Shown: one piece after another, positions 61,452 through 64,000 of the stretch | Layout of the letters: every line of letters starts with the position of its first letter | Position numbering within the stretch: position 1 is the stretch's first letter | Assembly: GCA_001302245.1 (NCBI GenBank) | Contig: LGYU01000025.1 | Coordinates: 1 to 64,000 of the forward strand | Reading direction: 5' to 3' | DNA length: 64,000 nucleotides | Origin: Chitinophagaceae bacterium PMP191F | Lineage (GTDB): Bacteria > Bacteroidota > Bacteroidia > Chitinophagales > Chitinophagaceae | Notes under the pieces: model-generated | The model's database searches: none | Told to the model about the DNA's origin: nothing | The model's input: the letters and a program-made list of their open reading frames with translations, nothing else | Position numbers and translations under genes: made by a program

Positions 61452-64000
61452 ATGAAGCAATTATACTCCCCGTTGAAACCGGCAGTGGGCAAGTGTTTGT
61501 TCATGCTGTTTTTTTTATTGTTGACAAGTAGCTTTTGGTCAGCAACAGTTTTTGCTCAACATATTGTATCCTCTGTTAGTCCAATGTCCGGACCAGCCGG
61601 AACAATTGTTACAATTACAGGTACAGGTTTTAGCCCCAATGCATCAGAAAATACAGTGACCATCGGCACACAAGCCAATGTTATTGCCGCCAGTTCAACA
61701 ATATTGAAGGTGGTAGTACCTTCTGGTGCAGGAAGTAAACCAGTTACTGTGCTGACCAATAGTGTAAGCAATACGTATTCCGGTGAATATTTTACCATTA
61801 CAGTTCAGAATGAAATACCTGTATCTGATACAATTTCATTTTTACCCAAAAAGACCCTGGCAACAAGTGGGTTGCCCCAGAACGTTACTGTGATGGATAT
61901 AGATGGTGATGGTAAAACGGACATCGTTGTAGGAAACAATCCATATTCACTTTTTGCTGTTTACAGAAACACTACTGAAGGGAATAATATATCATTTGCC
62001 GATCCGGTGTATAATACCAATACCCAGGCTAACCATACTTATGGTTTAACTGTGGCCGATCTTGATAATGATGGTAAGCCTGATGTAGTGATACCCGGAA
62101 ACGTAACAAATACAATCCTCTTTTTTAAAAACACCAGTACTCCCGGCAATATCAGTTTTAATCTTCCGGTAAGTTTTGCTGCAGGAACCAGACCGGAGCA
62201 TATAGCTGCTGCTGATATTGACCAGGATGGACGGCTGGATATGCTGGTGGCGAACTATGGTGCCAATACGTTGTCTGTATTCAGAAATACAGGCACTGGT
62301 GGGAACCTATCGTTTGCTGACAGAATTGATTATACGGCAGGTATCAATCCCGTATTTGTAGCAGCCGGAGATGCAGATAATGATGGGAAACCTGATATTG
62401 CTCTGGTAAACTATAATGATAAGACCCTTTCTTTTTTTAAGAACAGAAGTACAGTTGGTAATATAGATCTGTCACCTGCTGTTACTTACGAAACAGAAGC
62501 ATGGGCTACTTGTGTAAAGTTTGGGGATCTTAATGCTGACGGAAGATCTGAAATGGTTGTAGGGTATTCTTATCCATCTGCGGTTGTTTCCATTTACCGC
62601 AACAACAGCACGGCTGGAAGCGTTGTATTTGGCGACAAGCAGGATATTGCTACCGATAATTATCCTTATAGTATTGCTATTTCAGATTTTGATGGTGACG
62701 GTCGTGCTGACCTGGCAGTTACAAACTTCTATGCAGGAATTATCTCTGTATTGAAAAATACAGGTACAAATGGTGCAATTGCATTCAGTACAGTAAGACA
62801 ATATGAAGCGGGTGATCGTCCGATGGCAATTGCTGCGGCTGATTTTGACAAAGACGGTAAGCCCGATATGGCAGTGGCTAGTGCACTCAGTAGCAGTGTT
62901 TATATTTTCCGGAACAGAACAACAGAACCATTTCTGACCGGGTTTACACCAGACAGGGCAGCTACCGGTGCTGTTGTAAATATAACCGGTCTTAATATGG
63001 CCGGAGTTACAGCTGTAAGTTTTGGAGGAAAACCAGCAGCATCGTTCAGTGCAGTATCCCCTACTTCTATTAGTGCTATTGTAGGCAATGGCGATTCTGG
63101 CAATGTAAGCGTAACAACGCCGGAAGGAACACATACTTTACCTGGTTTTATTTATATTCCACCTCCGCGTATAATCTCCATATCACCTGATTCGGCGGCA
63201 ACAGGAGGCACTGTTACTATAACAGGAGCAAACTTTACAGGTGCCACGGTAGTACAATTTGGTGGTATGGCAGCCACATCGTTTACAGTAGTATCATCAA
63301 CTGCTATTAAAGCAGTAATTGGCACAGGCGCATCTGGCGATATAACTATAACCACTCCTGGAGGAACAACCACTTTTTCCGGATTTAAGTTTATACCAGT
63401 ACCTGTTATTACTGGAATTACTCCTGCAACAGGAACCGCCGGAACGGAAATTATTATTACGGGTAATAATTTTAACAGTACCTCAGTGGTGAGTTTTGGC
63501 GGAATAGCTGCAGACTCATTCCAGGTTGTTTCGGCCACTACTATCAGGGCCATTGTGGGTTTGGGTGCAACCGGAATCGTCCGCGTATCCACTCCTGGCG
63601 GATCTTCGAACTTTACGGGATTTACTTATACTACTCCCCCTGCCCCGGTTATTAATGGGTTTACTCCAACTGAAGGAGCCTGGAATAATGAAATAACTAT
63701 CACGGGCAGTAATTTCTATCGTGCTACAGCAGTAAGTTTTGGAAGTACTCCTGCTATATCATTTGCAGTGATATCAGCTACTGTTATCAAAGCCAGGGTT
63801 AATGTGGGTGCTTCCGGTGATATTAAAGTAACAACGTCTGGTGGAACAGCTACGGCCTCTGGTTTCGTTTATATTCCCCAGGCTACACCTGTTATTACAT
63901 CATTTACACCAGCCGCCGCCGGAGCTGGAGGTACTGTTACTATAACAGGAATTAATTTAAACAATGTATTAGGGCTTTCGTTTGGGTTAAGATCTGCAAA
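61452..64000 (+). CDS. Large secreted FG-GAP/VCBS plus IPT/TIG surface protein (3' end outside window)
   Basis: At least 849 residues, open to the right end of the window. Start ATG at 61452; a signal peptide is visible (LFMLFFLLLTSSFWSATVFAQ). An IPT/TIG-like domain (about 38-118: GPAGTIVTITGTGF) is followed by seven FG-GAP/VCBS repeats with the calcium loop DxDxDGxxD, at about DIDGDGKTD, DLDNDGKPD, DIDQDGRLD, DADNDGKPD, DLNADGRSE, DFDGDGRAD and DFDKDGKPD; seven loops suit a complete seven-bladed beta-propeller. From about residue 495 IPT/TIG repeats follow (GGTVTITGANFTG, GTEIIITGNNF, NEITITGSNFYRA). Such proteins are adhesins or surface carbohydrate-binding proteins in Bacteroidota; a T9SS sorting domain would be beyond the edge. 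It is likely outside the operon but next to the heptose genes. Confidence 0.9.
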   Translation, partial: MKQLYSPLKPAVGKCLFMLFFLLLTSSFWSATVFAQHIVSSVSPMSGPAGTIVTITGTGFSPNASENTVTIGTQANVIAASSTILKVVVPSGAGSKPVTVLTNSVSNTYSGEYFTITVQNEIPVSDTISFLPKKTLATSGLPQNVTVMDIDGDGKTDIVVGNNPYSLFAVYRNTTEGNNISFADPVYNTNTQANHTYGLTVADLDNDGKPDVVIPGNVTNTILFFKNTSTPGNISFNLPVSFAAGTRPEHIAAADIDQDGRLDMLVANYGANTLSVFRNTGTGGNLSFADRIDYTAGINPVFVAAGDADNDGKPDIALVNYNDKTLSFFKNRSTVGNIDLSPAVTYETEAWATCVKFGDLNADGRSEMVVGYSYPSAVVSIYRNNSTAGSVVFGDKQDIATDNYPYSIAISDFDGDGRADLAVTNFYAGIISVLKNTGTNGAIAFSTVRQYEAGDRPMAIAAADFDKDGKPDMAVASALSSSVYIFRNRTTEPFLTGFTPDRAATGAVVNITGLNMAGVTAVSFGGKPAASFSAVSPTSISAIVGNGDSGNVSVTTPEGTHTLPGFIYIPPPRIISISPDSAATGGTVTITGANFTGATVVQFGGMAATSFTVVSSTAIKAVIGTGASGDITITTPGGTTTFSGFKFIPVPVITGITPATGTAGTEIIITGNNFNSTSVVSFGGIAADSFQVVSATTIRAIVGLGATGIVRVSTPGGSSNFTGFTYTTPPAPVINGFTPTEGAWNNEITITGSNFYRATAVSFGSTPAISFAVISATVIKARVNVGASGDIKVTTSGGTATASGFVYIPQATPVITSFTPAAAGAGGTVTITGINLNNVLGLSFGLRSA
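61890..62920 (+). repeat. Seven FG-GAP/VCBS protein repeats
   Basis: Each of seven units of about 50 residues ends in a DxDxDGxxD-type loop; five units carry strong D at all positions and the fifth is weaker (DLNADGRSE). Identity between units is moderate, so the DNA repeat is old. Confidence 0.8.
62935..64000 (+). repeat. Tandem IPT/TIG repeats, incomplete at window end
   Basis: Five units of about 80 residues begin with F-T-P-D/A or I-S-P, followed by G-x-x-V-T-I-T-G. The DNA of the units is alike in places, for instance ACTGTTACTATAACAGGA at about 63211 and again at about 63932. The last unit is cut by the window edge. Confidence 0.8.

Noticed and set aside
61556-63592. Minus-strand frames within the TIG/FG-GAP protein
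   Set aside because: They arise from the repetitive antisense of the surface protein, which is rich in Thr, Gly and Ala codons.

Overview
The window looks like a chromosomal segment of a Bacteroidota bacterium, most likely of the Chitinophagaceae (Chitinophaga-like). The evidence is indirect: GLPGLI-family protein beside an outer-membrane beta-barrel protein, paired DUF1501/DUF1800 proteins, a bacillithiol-system YtxJ protein, IPT/TIG plus FG-GAP surface protein, DUF4199, a recF/DUF721 neighbourhood with TPR protein and ribH, few purine-rich ribosome sites, and several promoter-like TTG-N20-TAnnTTTG signals of the Bacteroidota type. No rRNA, tRNA, CRISPR array, intact transposon or prophage was seen.

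Layout. 0.2-2.4 kb: a two-gene unit of a CHAT (caspase-like) protease and an amidohydrolase, the best candidate for an undescribed conflict or defence module. 2.4-7.5 kb: tandem SRPBCC proteins divergent from a GlxA-type AraC regulator, YtxJ, a VOC protein, an S41 peptidase and a small unknown. 7.5-9.4 kb: an AT-richer stretch with an esterase, a frameshifted small gene and a 48-residue membrane protein. 9.4-15 kb: TPR protein, gyrA and a soluble GAF histidine kinase. 15.4-26.6 kb: GYF-domain membrane protein, two small paralogous secreted proteins, saccharopine dehydrogenase-like protein, DUF1501, DUF1800, a zinc-less sirtuin, envelope proteins and an EVE protein. 26.6-29.1 kb: a long leader region with a possible small RNA, then a pair of ferritin-like proteins.

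29.4-38.5 kb is housekeeping: LutA-like Fe-S protein, ribH, TPR anchor protein, pdhA, recF, DUF721, VOC, GtrA and argS, ending in a decayed gene and a very strong hairpin. 38.6-50.4 kb: TPR protein, glgB, an outer-membrane barrel with its GLPGLI partner, a fatty-acid desaturase, a KAS III-like synthase, a DEAD-box helicase and an RRM protein. 50.7-54.6 kb: a large S9 peptidase and a DUF2199 gene that appears damaged. 54.8-64 kb: a co-directional run of a catalytically degenerate dihydroorotase homologue, DUF4199, two glycosyltransferases and three genes for GDP-D,D-heptose synthesis, followed by a large secreted FG-GAP/TIG surface protein that runs off the right end.

The last block makes sense as cell-surface glycan assembly: heptose precursor synthesis and glycosyltransferases beside an adhesin-like protein. 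Several gene remnants (about 5.6, 7.8, 38.3 and 54.2 kb) and two families of short dispersed intergenic repeats show moderate genome decay between otherwise ordinary genes.
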